Shown: positions 54,290 to 64,000 of the stretch, piece after piece
How the letters are laid out: the number at the start of each line of letters is the position of its first letter
How positions within the stretch are numbered: position 1 is the first letter of the stretch
DNA from: Cheiracanthium punctorium
Lineage: Eukaryota > Arthropoda > Arachnida > Araneae > Cheiracanthiidae
Reading direction: 5' to 3'
Assembly (NCBI GenBank): GCA_038373885.1
Contig: JAWZYV010012252.1
Location: forward strand, 1,240,001-1,304,000
DNA: 64,000 bases
Notes under the pieces: model-generated
Told to the model about the DNA's origin: nothing
The model's input: the letters and a program-made list of their open reading frames with translations, nothing else
The model's database searches: none
Program-made: the position numbers and the translations under genes

Positions 54290-55450
54290 CAAGGGGATTG
54301 CTTATTATATTGAGAAACTCAGGGGGGTAACAAATGAACTCACGTGGAGTAAAAATCAACACAAGAATCCTGTCAAGTTATTGCGGACGGAATGGAAAAT
54401 CTCTGAATTCTTCAGTATTGCTTATTTGTGAATTTACTAAATAATCTACACAAAAAGGACTTATTAAGAAAGAACGAAAAAAAAATCCTATAAAAACACA
54501 TCATTTGTATTATCGTATCTAAATTTAATGACAAGTGCTGAAACAGTAAATTAAATAAATAAATAAAATGTGAAATCAAAAATTCGCCAAAATATTTAAT
54601 CGGCGATTGTACTGACACCGTCTTAGCTACAACAGGCAAAATTTACTAAAAACTCGTTGATTCCAATACCTGTAAAATAAGCTAACTATAAACCATATCG
54701 ATTGCTTAGTTCAAGAGAAATTATGCCAAATGTTCCCCATAATCACTGAATTCCACATTCTTTAAAAATAAATTTTCGCCACAGCTCCGCCTCCTTAGTA
54801 TAAAATTCATTTTTAAACATACTTATATGCATTATTTTATGATTGATTTATTTAATAGATAATAAATGTATTTTATGCAATTAATTTTATAGTTATATGC
54901 ATACATTTAATGCATATAAATATGGTCAAAAATGACTACCTAAACACAGGAGATAGATTAATGGACGGAGCCTGATTTTCGAAAAGCATAAAATTCAATT
55001 ATTATGTCAAACATTTCACTTAATTTCTCCTGAACTAAACAACTGATATTTTTCATTGCTAATTTATTTTAAAGCTATTGGAATGGAACAATTTTTAGTA
55101 AATTTTGTCCATAGTTGCTGAGACGATGTTTGCAGAATCGTGGATTAAATATTTTGGCGAATGTTTGATTTTGCATTTGTTTTATTGTTTCAGCGCTTGT
55201 CATTAAATTTAGATATTATAATACAAATGGTGTGTTTTTATAGGATTTTTTCTGTCTTAATAAGTAGGTTTTTTTGTGTAGATAGTAAATGCACAAATAA
55301 GCAATATTAAAGGATTCAGAGATTTTCTGTTCTTTCCGCAATAACTTCAAAACGGTTAGATATCGGGCAGGGTTCCTGTGTTCATTTGTGCTCCACAGGT
55401 GTTCAGCTAATACCCCTCTGAGTTTGTCAGCATTGTAAGGAATCACCCTG
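54290..55450. mobile_element. Foldback element F2, ~500-bp arms
   Basis: The left end CAAGGGGATTGCTTA and, reversed, CAGGGTGATTCCTTA at the right are flanked by TA (54288-54289, 55451-55452). Long blocks mirror each other: GAAAATCTCTGAAT, ATCCTATAAAAACACA, TCTAAATTTAATGACAAG, GCCAAAATATTTAATC, CAAAATTTACTAAAAA and GTTTAGTTCA.GAGAAATTA all recur in reverse order. Arms run to about 54800 and from about 54960. The 116-codon reverse frame at 55216-55566 straddles the right end and is not a recognisable protein. Confidence 0.85.
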
Positions 55451-55452
55451 TA

Positions 55453-56534
55453 TACTAAAACCCCTTTATTCTGATCATGTATTAACATGATACGAATAAA
55501 TTTCCTAACTAAAATACTGAATAATTCATTTAAAAAAGACATAAACTGCCGCACAACGCCTGGCAAGATTCACGACAATGGTGAATGTTGATCCGTGTCA
55601 TAGTTTCTTTACAGTGGACTAGGGTTATGCTGAAAGACTGCCTGATCAGATGATAGCACATATGGAGGATTTCAGTAGAATTTTAGTTATTTGACATGTT
55701 CATACAAATAAAATAAGAAGCTAAATACTAATGTATTATCAATACTCAAAGAAATAATAGAAAAAGTACGAGTAAAACAGCTCTAATTATTTTACAAACA
55801 TGACATTTAGACTTATTTGTTTATTTCTTTATTGCGTACCATTTAAATCAAGCGGTCGAATATTGTTCAAATTACATTTAAAAAAAACTGATCGTAATAG
55901 AAAATTACTAAAGCTTCCACAATTTTTTTTCTACTGAAAATTGCTATCAAATTGACTTGAAACTGTATCCACGCTTAATAATTAACACTAAAATGCTTTG
56001 AATTTTTAAATAAAAAGTCAACACAGTAATGAAATTTTGTATAACTTTAAGCAAAACATAGACTACCAGAAATTTACGCACGAAAGGCTTCGACGGCGAA
56101 ACGTTGGCGGAAAGAGAAAAAAAAATAACAATTTATTTATTCGGATGTTTCACTTTTTTTTTCATTTAAAAGTCATTTTAACTAAATCTTGGAAAATTGT
56201 AGATCGAAGATACAACCGTAATTTTCTCAGCATCTGAATTGGCAAATTCCTCATTTATTTTCACAGTGTTCTACTTTTTATTGAATTATCCGTTATTCTG
56301 ATGTCATAACGTTCATGTTTTTTTTCCTTTAATACTATTTCAAATATGGCTAAATTTATACCATCTATATAAATATAATAGTTGTATCCCGTGGTTTCAC
56401 CTGCGTTAAATTTGGATTATACTTGCCTGTTTGATAGCAGTAAACTGCCCAGAAATCAGAGATTTTCTTCGAGTCATTTTGAATCAAACTGAACGAATTC
56501 CGTAGTCCAGCCTTGAGTTTGAATCCAGGATAAA
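55453..56534. other. No feature seen
   Basis: AT-rich. A B-box-like GAGTTTGAATCC at 56515-56526 sits just before the tRNA-like sequence that follows. Confidence 0.45.
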
Positions 56535-56610
56535 GGTGTGGTAGCTCAGCGTTTTAACCATTGTGCTGCGAAGGTTGTTTGTAAACAATGTTCGAATCTG
56601 AAGTAATCCG
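56535..56610 (+). pseudogene. tRNA-like sequence / SINE head fragment
   Basis: GGTGTGG is followed by A box TAGCTCAGCG (56542-56551) and, 49 bases on from T8, by GTTCGAATCTG (B box, 56590-56600). The spacing is tRNA-like, but the acceptor stem has no 3' partner. No tail is visible, so it may be a truncated SINE or tRNA pseudogene. The preceding GAGTTTGAATCC suggests a tandem or composite head. Confidence 0.45.
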
Positions 56611-57002
56611 GATCATTATTGCTCAAACTAATGTCAATGTTATAGAGCGCTCAACTTTCCTGAATAAACGTGCTCTCGAACGCAAAAATAATTTTTCAAA
56701 TCGAGTTCCTGAGATTAGCGCATTCAAATGTACAAACTCGTCAGCTTTATATATTAGTACAGAAAGATGAGATTATAATTCTTTTTTTTTTAATTTAGGG
56801 ATATTGACTTGTTTGTTATTTTTCTTTAACTCGTTTGATATTTGTCCGTATCAACCATCTGCAATCTATTTTGATTATCACTGTTATCTTAATTTCGGAA
56901 GTCTATTGATTTTGGTGCTTAGTCTAATTTTATATGTACACTCCAGGGAGTAATATTACAAAGAAATGAACAAGCTATGGCAGCAGCTCTGTATAAGCGT
57001 CA

Positions 57003-57073
57003 GCAATTTTTTGGAGATAGGTGGCGTTGCAGTCAATCCGACTCACTGTCGCCTGCTCCAAAATCTTGCTATA
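57003..57073. repeat. Small hairpin
   Basis: AGCAATTTTTTGGAG and CTCCAAAATCTTGCT, plus GGCG/CGCC inside, pair with few mismatches around a ~20-base loop. Probably a MITE relic. Confidence 0.5.
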
Positions 57074-57500
57074 CATCAATAAAAACACACATAGTGTTAT
57101 TTTTACTTTATGTTTTATGTTAAAATATATTTTACTTTTAGCAAAAAGTATAATTGTTTCGTCGGCTCACAGTTAGTAATGCTAAACATGGAATGAATTT
57201 TCTACTAGCGTTATTTTCATGCGCCGCGAACTGACGTTTCTCCAACTTTTAGTTTCATCTCCTTTAAGTATCCCTCCTTAGTAAACACAACCAAAAAAGT
57301 ATTCGAGTATGAGGGAAAAATCCTATAATAGTTTTGTGATTATCTGATTAATTTTTCAAAGAAAAAAAAAACATGCAGCTAAGTGTTGTACTGTGTTTGA
57401 GGCAAATCTACACGAGGGGTATCAGCCATGAGGGGGCGGGAGTGCTTTTAGAGGGGACTTTTTAAGAGGCTAAATTTTAGAAGTTGGTATTATAGGCTAC
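57074..57500. other. No feature seen
   Basis: AT-rich with a GAGGGGGCGGGAG patch near 57430. Confidence 0.45.
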
Positions 57501-57604
57501 CAGGGGCGTAGCCAAGGGGGGGGGTTAGGGGGGTCATACCCCCCCATGAGGAATTTTTTCCCATACAAAATGTATGTTCTTCACTACATTGCCACACACA
57601 CGTA

Positions 57605-57644
<40 letters not shown>

Positions 57645-57695
57645 TTGTAGTAGTCGTAACCCCCCCCCCATGAAAAATTTCTGGCTACGCCCCTG
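57501..57695. mobile_element. hAT MITE (CAGGGGCGTAGCCA), copy 2
   Basis: The terminal repeats CAGGGGCGTAGCCA and TGGCTACGCCCCTG are flanked by TAGGCTAC and TAGACTAC, an 8-bp duplication with one mismatch. The body matches copy 1 at 17100, except for a (TA)n expansion at about 57608-57641 where copy 1 has GCATATATG. The 88-codon reverse frame covering it is spurious. Confidence 0.9.
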
Positions 57696-57703
57696 TAGAC
57701 TAC

Positions 57704-59262
57704 ATAATCTACTTTTCACTCGAATACTTTTTTGATAGGGTTTATGTACACTGACCTTGTATTGTACTTCATTTATATATACAGGGAATCTGTACTTCAA
57801 AGCATATAACTTTATGATAATTAATCTATCTTGTCTGTTTTTTAAATGCCGGATTCATCAAATGCCGCTATTTTAATTTCAATAGTCTTCAACCAACAAA
57901 ATTATTAAACAACCTCCTAAGAAAAGTCAGTGTGCTACTGATGTTTAAGAAAATATACATTACACTTTTATTTTATAACTTCGTAAACATTATCGGGAAA
58001 ATGTCCACAAAAATGTAGAAACCATAATAGGTAAAAATGAAGATAACTCATTTTTTGTGCTTATAATTTTCAGTTACTAATAATAAGTATCCACTGAGCA
58101 AAGTTACTCTCCTATCACTTCGGATTTCTTATTGATAGATCACAGATAAACGTTCCGATTTTTTATCTCAGCCAAAGGGGAATAACTTTCCGTCGGAACA
58201 TAAGCGCATAAAACTGTTCAATAGTTTTTCTGAGTTTCCTCTCTAAGAATATATAATGTATAGAGCTTTAAAACAAAATTAGAGGAAAAGTGACGTATTT
58301 TGTTCAATATCCGATTTCAAGGCGAAGTAGTAGGACACTTGGAAATGTTTTAATTTCGATAGAAGGAGATTATGTTGTAATATCATTTATGCACTTGGAG
58401 AGTCCTCGAGATATCAGCCTACGAAAAAACAAATATATTAATGATTTCTGTGCGGAAAAAAAAACTTAAGGACACGTCAGTAAAGAGAGAAAATTATACT
58501 AGCAACATTTTGACACCCGAGTTTCAACACAATAGAACCGCTGTCCACTTAGCATGACGTCACAGTAATTCGGTGATTTCCTCTGTAGCCCACTTTCTGC
58601 TTAGCGATTGACGACCTACTTAGAGGTCAAGAATTTTTTATTTTCTGTTTTTGGTAGTATCTACAACGAAGCAGAAAGTCGTCAGCTTTCTAAAAAGCAG
58701 TCATTAGCTTACAGAAACGGTTACTTTTCTGTATACTAACTTTTTATAGTTTCTTTAGAAAAAAATTAACTCTTTTCTTTTTCTTTTCAAAAATGAATTT
58801 CGATGAAACTCTTTAATGAAAAAAAAAACTGCAATTTAAAAAACAAATTTGCATTTACTTGCTCGTGGTTAATGCAATCTATATATCAGCGCCGAAATAG
58901 GACTTTGAAATTATAGATAAGTAATATTCAAACTACATAGCTTTCCAACTTTACTTACTGGGAAAAAAAAAAAAAAAAAAAAAATACATGGACTTCGATT
59001 TCAACGAGATTCTAAAACTGGACAAATACGGAATGAGCAGGGAGAACTTTTCAAAACATGTTTTCATCCCAAAAGAGGAACTTATCTCAGAATTTGCTTC
59101 AATTGTTATCGACATTCATTTTAGGAAAGAAGAAAAAATGCGGGTTAAATTCTCTTCTAAAGCTTCTTTTCACCATTTCGTTTTTTGTACTTCTTTCGGT
59201 CATGTATAGGTTAATGTATCGCTCATGTATAGGCTACTACAGAAGAACAAACATTAAAAATA
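57704..59262. other. AT-rich, A run, no gene
   Basis: TATACAGGGAATCTGTAC at about 57779 resembles the TA-CAGGG ends of the foldback families but has no partner. A 24-base A run lies at about 58961-58984. The overlapping frames at 58988-59270 (73 and 70 codons) have no recognisable domain. Confidence 0.4.
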
Positions 59263-59289
59263 CAGGGTGAATCTGAGGTAAAGATATGA

Positions 59290-59796
59290 TTAACCCTTTG
59301 AGGCGCAACCCTTTCCCAATGCTGAAAAAAGGGCAGTCGTTGCCATCGCTCGACTTAACTACCAGCAAGATGGCGGACGATCGAAACGTTCATCGTGTGC
59401 CACAGATCTAGAGATCCTTTTTTGACGACAGCTGACTGTGCCGCACAGCCAGCTGCGTCAAAAAAGGGTCTCTAGAACCTAGACGAACGTTCCGATCGTC
59501 CGCCATCTTGCTGGTAGTTAAGTCGAGCGATGGCAACGGCTGCCCTTTTTTCAGCATTGAGTAATCTATCCAGCTGTTCTCGCATTCTTCCATTTTTCAG
59601 CAGATGTCAGTGCTGTTAAAAAGAATCGTGACCATTTTTTTACGGGAAATGACGTGCTAAAAAGTAAAGGATTCTCGTGGAGCTATGTCACGCAACTATT
59701 TTTATAGAAATCAAATCTATTCTTCGTGACTGGCAACAGTCAAAACGTCAGAGTTTGGTGTTCCCAGAGCGGGAACACTGTGCTTTAAAGGGTTAA
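59290..59796. mobile_element. piggyBac-like hairpin MITE, copy 2 (nested)
   Basis: TTAA on both sides, the same CCCTTTGAGGCGCAA start and CCCTTTAAAGCAC reversed end as copy 1. The inverted-repeat arms span 59315-59560. The left arm is close to copy 1, and the right arm has lost the CGCGTGCCACAGAT block and carries other changes. Both AAGATGGCGG words are kept (59367-59376; reversed 59500-59509). It is inserted in the element at 59263-59907. No coding capacity. Confidence 0.87.
59756..59780. repeat. Terminal stem-loop of MITE copy 2
   Basis: GGTGTTCCC and GGGAACACT pair (one G-T) around the loop AGAGC. Compared with copy 1, three base pairs are replaced by different Watson-Crick pairs. Confidence 0.85.
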
Positions 59797-59907
59797 CAGC
59801 TGTGTGAAGACGACGTTTCCGATCCCATGTTACTATGCCATTCCTCATCGTTATTAGGTATCCCACCTCCCCTAAACATTTTGCCCAGTTTTTCAGAATT
59901 CACCCTG

Positions 59908-60535
59908 TATAAGATTTTTCTATCTACACGATTACACGCAAGAGAATAATAATTTCTACAAAAAACCTTCAAAACATCAGACAGCCACAAATATCTCCGT
60001 CTTGTACCAGACTTAATAGTAATAATGGTAGTAGTACATTTGATATCATTTGAAAAATTAGTTCCAACCACTGTGGACTAGAAAATTATTTTTTCTACAA
60101 ACCGCTTTATTTCTGTATTCGTCAATGGAGGAAGCTCAAAGCTCTAACAAAGCTTTCTCATTTAGCAGTAAAAAAATTATGGAATACTTGTGAAGGTGTT
60201 GTAACTGGATGCTTTATTTTATTTTTTGACAGTGGTTGCTATTTTATTTTAATTCTGATTATTTGAAGTGCAAATCTGTATTTTTCATAAAGTTCACTTA
60301 AACCGCTGACACAGTCCCAATATCTTTTTATTTTCATTATAAAAATCTGGAGTTTGTATAATATTATCTTTCCTCATCCAAAATGAAAAAGTATAAAACA
60401 AAATACTGAAAGACTATTTTTTAATTGAAAAAAAACTAATATTATGATTCTAACTAGCATCACTGCGACTGAAAAAGCGTATAAAACATCGTGTTTTTTC
60501 TTCCAAATTATTATGAATACGCATTTCAGTACTCG
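59908..60535. other. No feature seen
   Basis: AT-rich. Confidence 0.5.
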
Positions 60536-60778
60536 GAGTTGTTTTCTTAATATATTATGTTTACTTTATTAAGTTTCTAAGTTGTTACATGATTGTTTAC
60601 TTAGAAAAAGTACGTTGAGAAAACACTACCATGAAGTAATGAGAAGATAGAAATTTCAAGTCTTTCGGAACATGCAACGCAAGATTCTGGGATCTAACGA
60701 CTAACATTAATGAATTCTGATCATAAATACATAAATATTTTTATAGCAAAAATATATCATCTCAAGCGGCATATTAAG
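60536..60778 (+). repeat. Dispersed repeat R, copy A
   Basis: The sequence from GTTGTT through ACACTACCATGAAGTAATGA, CAAGTCTTTCGGAACAT and ATATCATCTCAAGCGGCATA recurs in the same orientation at 62932-63233 with about 80-85 percent identity by eye. No terminal repeats or coding capacity recognised. Confidence 0.8.
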
Positions 60779-62346
60779 ATGTGCAAGTAGAAATTAGATC
60801 AAGAAGAGGAACATGCATATTTTCATATGGTTAATTATCAACAGTATTTATTTATTTATTTATTTATTTTACACAAGGCATGCTCAAAATTGCAATCACC
60901 AACATCAGTTCCTGCATTTTCAACGTAGTGGTTTTTGTACATTTTTGGAAATATTAATTAACAATTACAGTAGCATTCAAATGTCTTTTTCCATGCATTG
61001 ATTGTTTACACTCTTTTAGCTTTAAATATTCCGAACAATTTTATTTGCGCTTTCAAAGATCTCACTATTTCTTTGGAAGATACTTCTTTTCTGTAAGCAT
61101 TCTACAGGTGTAAGCATTCACTGAGTAAAAACTACCAAGTAGCATCTTATATTAATGAATATATCTTTTATCATTATTTGTTTCATATAATAAAACAGTT
61201 CTAAAAAAATTGCCTCCATTTTAATTTCTATGATTATACTTATATTTCATTCTTTTCTTTTTCAGAATTCCATACATTCCAATACTACTGAACGGAAGAG
61301 AATCTGCGTATTTTTCATAAACTACTGAAATAAGAAAGAGCTGGCCTGTGAGAGCAAAATAAACAACACACAAAATTAGTAATTTTTTTTAATAATTATA
61401 AGTTATATAGTATATTTAAATGTGCAGCAATAAAAGTAGAAACTATACTGCGTCACAGCAGCTGTAGATTATTCTGAAATAACTGTTAGTGACTCAATTA
61501 ATTACAGTTGTGGGGATTAACTAACTTTTATATTATAAGATTAAAACTTTCTGACTGCTGCCTACTCTCTCCAATTCTCTATGGAGTTGTATTGCATTGT
61601 GTATAAAATATATATTAAGGCAAAGCTACTCCAGAGGGTTGCCTTAGGGGGAGGAGTTTCTGTCGCTGGAGGTCAAATGTTACATTGCGGGGGGGGGGGA
61701 GGGGTATATTACAGAAAAGTAATTCTTCATCCATATCTATTTCAGTAGACAACAAAAAGTAAAGTAGTTTTAAAAGTAGTATGAAAATGGTCTAATTAAA
61801 TCAGAAAGTAATGTGTGAATTTTATGTTAAATAGTTGATCCGGTTATATAAATCTTAAAAGTTTTTTCATGGGGAACACTCTGTTTTTGAAATTACTTTT
61901 AGCAGTCAAGTTTTAACCTGCTCCAACTAATCTTTACTTTCTTTTCAATTTGTTTGATCAGAGTTTTCTCTTTTAAAATATTGAAATTACCATGAAACTT
62001 TCAATTACAAAAAGTTTTCTAATGGCATGCAATTACTTACTACGTCATATACTTTATAAAGGGTCGTATATTTTAAAAATGAGAGAAATACTTTTTTATA
62101 GTGACCTTGTGTACGAAAATTTCAAATTAGTAAAATGAAGTTCTGTATTTGAAAATTCATGTACAAAAATTTGCAATTTGTGTCAATTTAATGTTCACCA
62201 AGTTATTCAACTCTAAACTTTTGAGCAGTTATCGCCGAAAATTTTTCTACCGTTGTTTCTTACATTAATGTGCTGTGAGTGTCAGATTGCGATCGAGCTG
62301 CTAAGACATTTTATCGGCACTTTCTAGATTCAAATTCGAGTTGACC
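60779..62346. other. Mostly featureless; (TATT)n and possible relics
   Basis: (ATTT)n at 60845-60869. G run at 61690-61705 in a GC-rich relic. Sequence near 62060-62150 (AAAGGGTCGTATA, then TTAGTAAAATGAAG) is a distant match to foldback family F1. A tRNA-like B box GATTCAAATTC at about 62329 may be a decayed SINE head. Confidence 0.4.
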
Positions 62347-62530
62347 AGGAGATGGAATGGTTAAAGGACCATTCTATCCCATCTTGGGTCCGATTTCGAT
62401 TCCCAGTTTGGGCTGGGTGTTATCATAGGGAGTATGACCAGTAATATGGCCAGAGGTAGTGGTGATAAAATGGCCAATACCTCGTGCCTTAGTAGTGGCG
62501 AATAACTGATGGCCAAGTGGACACCTTAGG
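62347..62530 (+). mobile_element. tRNA-derived SINE, family A, copy 3
   Basis: GGAATGGTTAAAGGACCATT (head), then ATCCCATCTTGGGTCCGATT with a B box TTTCGATTCCC, then GGGCTGGGTGTTATCATAGG and AGTGGACACCTTAGG with an A-rich end. The head and GGGTGT-CAT segment match copy 2 (43.2-43.5 kb) and, more weakly, copy 1. Diverged. Confidence 0.55.
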
Positions 62531-62763
62531 AAAAAAAATATGTATAATATATACCAGATGTCTAAAATTAAACGACCCTATTTTAAAGTTTTCTACAGAC
62601 GAAACTATTGTTGAGAAAGTTATGAAATTTTGTGTAGGATATAATGAAGGTATGGGAATTCGTTTGAGCGAATAAAAATAATTAGCTCCAATGTTCGCTA
62701 CCAGAGGACTTTTTTTGATGAATTACACATTTAGCATACATTTATGATAGTTTACAAATATTA

Positions 62764-62931
62764 TTACAACGAAAGATGTTCAACATGACGGACATCATTG
62801 TCAGGTACGATCTAGAATCGCAAGAGAGCATGTTCCACAGCTGACCGCAATGGATTCCGGGAAATGTTACGAACATGTTGTGAAATGCTGTCTTTAAGAT
62901 CAGACAAAGCTCTTATCTGGTAAGTCTTGAT
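62764..62931 (-). pseudogene. Transposase C-terminus, IS630/Tc1-mariner type
   Basis: The reverse frame reads ALSDLKDSISQHVRNISR, then RSAVEHALLRF, stop, IVPDNDVRHVEHL, and ends at a stop. The LKDSI..HVRNI....LR.AVE....R pattern, then a GGHVEHL-like tail, is the C-terminal end of a Tc1/mariner-type transposase group widespread in arthropods (family knowledge). One internal stop. It continues from the fragment at 63245-63345 once repeat R is removed. Confidence 0.75.
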
Positions 62932-63233
62932 ACAGTTGTTTTTGTAATATATAAGTTTACTTCATTAAGCTTCTAAGCTATTAAAATGATTGCTTACTTA
63001 GAAAAATACGTTGAAAAAACACTACCATGAAGTAATGAGAAGCTATAAATTTCAAGTCTTTCGGAACATTCAACGCAACATTCTGAGATCTAGCGACTAA
63101 CATCAATGCGTTCGTAAGAATGGTTACACATTAGCATACTAAATACATATATATTTTTTAACAAAAATATATTTTTTACAAAAATATATATATATTTTTT
63201 AACAAAAATATATCATCTCAAGCGGCATATTAA
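62932..63233 (+). repeat. Dispersed repeat R, copy B, inside the transposase
   Basis: Same orientation as copy A at 60536. It interrupts the reverse-strand transposase between its catalytic tail and C-terminus. It contains three TATATTTTTTAACAAAAA-like units (about 63144-63212) absent from copy A. Confidence 0.8.
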
Positions 63234-63244
63234 TATACTGTTTA

Positions 63245-63345
63245 AGATGATATGGCTTTGGGATGTTTCAATCTCCCCCAAAGCCAAAAGTCGCATGGAT
63301 TGAGGTCTGGGGACTGGGAAGGCCATAGAACACACCCTGGTGGCA
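63245..63345 (-). pseudogene. Transposase catalytic fragment, SPDLNPCDF motif
   Basis: The reverse frame reads WPSQSPDLNPCDFWLWGRLK (63325 down to 63266). The SPDL.P.D..LWG block holds the third acidic residue of the DDE/D triad in Tc1/mariner-type transposases (family knowledge). The N-terminal two-thirds of the protein are missing: only about 170 bp separate this from the element end. The frame ends at a stop near 63243. Confidence 0.8.
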
Positions 63346-63512
63346 CACATTTGAGCATTTTTAAAAAATTATTCGCTCAAACACATTACCATTCCTTCCA
63401 ATCCTCCAACACATTACCATTCCTATGTCCTACACAAAATTTCGTAACTTTCTCGACAAGTTTCGTGTGTGGACAACTTTAAAATAGGGTCGTTTAATTT
63501 TGGACATCCTGT

Positions 63513-63532
63513 GTATGTATGTATGTATGTAT
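63513..63532. repeat. (GTAT)n microsatellite
   Basis: Five GTAT units directly at the right end of the preceding element. Confidence 0.9.
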
Positions 63533-63533
63533 C

Positions 63534-64000
63534 TTGCAAATTCACGATGATAAAATAGATATCCATAATTGAAGTTGAGAATAATTCTTTAATTAGAGAA
63601 TTTTAATTAAACTTTTAATTGCAAAAAAACCCCAATAATTCGCTAAAATGTCAATTTTTATATCTTTAATATCTCATTAAATGCTACGTTTTGAAAAAGT
63701 GTTTTTTCTTTTTAACCTGCAAAATTTTTCTATTATCATTTTCAAATTTATGGCTTCTTATAAAGTGTTGGCATGTAATCTAACTGCATGGCATTAGAAA
63801 ACTTTTTGTATTTGAAAGTACAATGCTACATTTAAAAGGTAGTCCTCTGATTTAACAAACTGGAAGACCTGGTGTAATTCTATAACTAATAATTACTTCC
63901 TTCAAATCCCTTGTTTTGTACTAAAATAAACCTCAGAAAGCTGTAAGTACAACATTTATTATGTCAACATATTTTGAATTCATGATTATTATCAGCAACT
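63534..64000. other. No feature seen
   Basis: AT-rich to the end of the window. Confidence 0.5.

Larger units (their letters stand above)
59263..59907. mobile_element. Small TIR element hosting a piggyBac-like MITE
   Basis: The left end CAGGGTGAATCTGA and, reversed, CAGGGTGAATTCTGA at the right are flanked by TA. Removing the TTAA element at 59290-59796 leaves about 142 bp, so the host was itself a MITE. Its ends are close to those of foldback element F2 (CAGGGTGATTCC). Confidence 0.75.
62554..63513 (-). mobile_element. Tc1/mariner-type element with long TIRs, interrupted
   Basis: TA precedes CCAGATGTCTAAAATTAAAC and follows, reversed, CACAGGATGTCCAAAATTAA. Similarity between the two ends extends some 120-130 bp (AACGACCCTATTTTAAAGTT, GAGAAAGTTA.GAAATTTTGT, GTTTGAGCGAATAA), unusually long for this group. 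Two transposase fragments on the reverse strand lie between, separated by repeat R copy B. Confidence 0.85.

Noticed and set aside
55216..55566. Longest reverse frame in the window (116 codons)
   Set aside because: It straddles the right edge of foldback element F2, and its first part lies in the mirrored arm. No domain recognised.
62921..62926. GGTAAGT as a splice donor
   Set aside because: The only coding fragment here is on the opposite strand, and the site falls at the edge of the inserted repeat.
1..64000. CRISPR array, operon or prokaryotic system
   Set aside because: No regular short direct repeats with unique spacers, no dense coding, and all recognisable proteins are eukaryotic transposon relics.

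Overview
This window looks like intergenic or long-intron DNA from an animal, most likely an arthropod. It is strongly AT-rich. Every recognisable protein fragment belongs to a DNA transposon (mariner, pogo/Tigger, and a second Tc1/mariner-type transposase), and tRNA-headed SINEs and miniature inverted-repeat elements (MITEs) are dense. A chelicerate such as a spider would fit, but nothing here proves it. I found no intact protein-coding gene, rRNA, CRISPR array or prokaryotic feature. Open reading frames of 60-116 codons are about what AT-rich noise and repeats would give, and many lie in repeats, often open on both strands.

Layout. 0.9-4.8 kb is a pile-up of MITEs, with three copies of one TGCCAA-type family (one split by a 170-bp element), a 1.2-kb TA-flanked element with its own nested pieces, and a SINE. 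5.28-5.84 kb is the only stretch that resembles a host promoter plus first exon (GC/CpG-rich, then an open frame ending in a consensus splice donor). It is followed by a decayed ~170-bp tandem array (about 5.97-7.26 kb). 11.5-14.3 kb holds two piggyBac-like TTAA MITEs, one with an almost perfect 124-bp hairpin. 17-24 kb holds hAT MITEs with 8-bp target duplications, a hairpin MITE, a pogo/Tigger relic and two SINEs. 27.6-32.2 kb holds a mariner relic with a tandemly duplicated 5' end, a second copy of the hAT MITE, and a 948-bp element whose core is a tRNA-like sequence. 33-38 kb holds microsatellites, a CpG-rich patch, two SINEs and a hAT MITE. 40-48.5 kb holds two copies of a foldback family, two related TIR elements, a SINE and a pogo-like MITE. 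50.5-55.5 kb holds a mariner transposase pseudogene and a 1.16-kb foldback element. 57.5-63.5 kb holds second copies of two MITE families, one nested inside a third element, and a Tc1/mariner-type relic split by a repeat that also occurs 2.4 kb away.

The elements do not form a pathway; they record successive transposition. The most informative signal is the comparison of the two piggyBac-like MITE copies (13.7 and 59.3 kb). Their terminal stem-loop differs at three base pairs, and each difference is compensated on the opposite strand, so pairing has been kept while sequence changed. All element classes were assigned from ends, target duplications and short motifs read by eye; no database search was possible.
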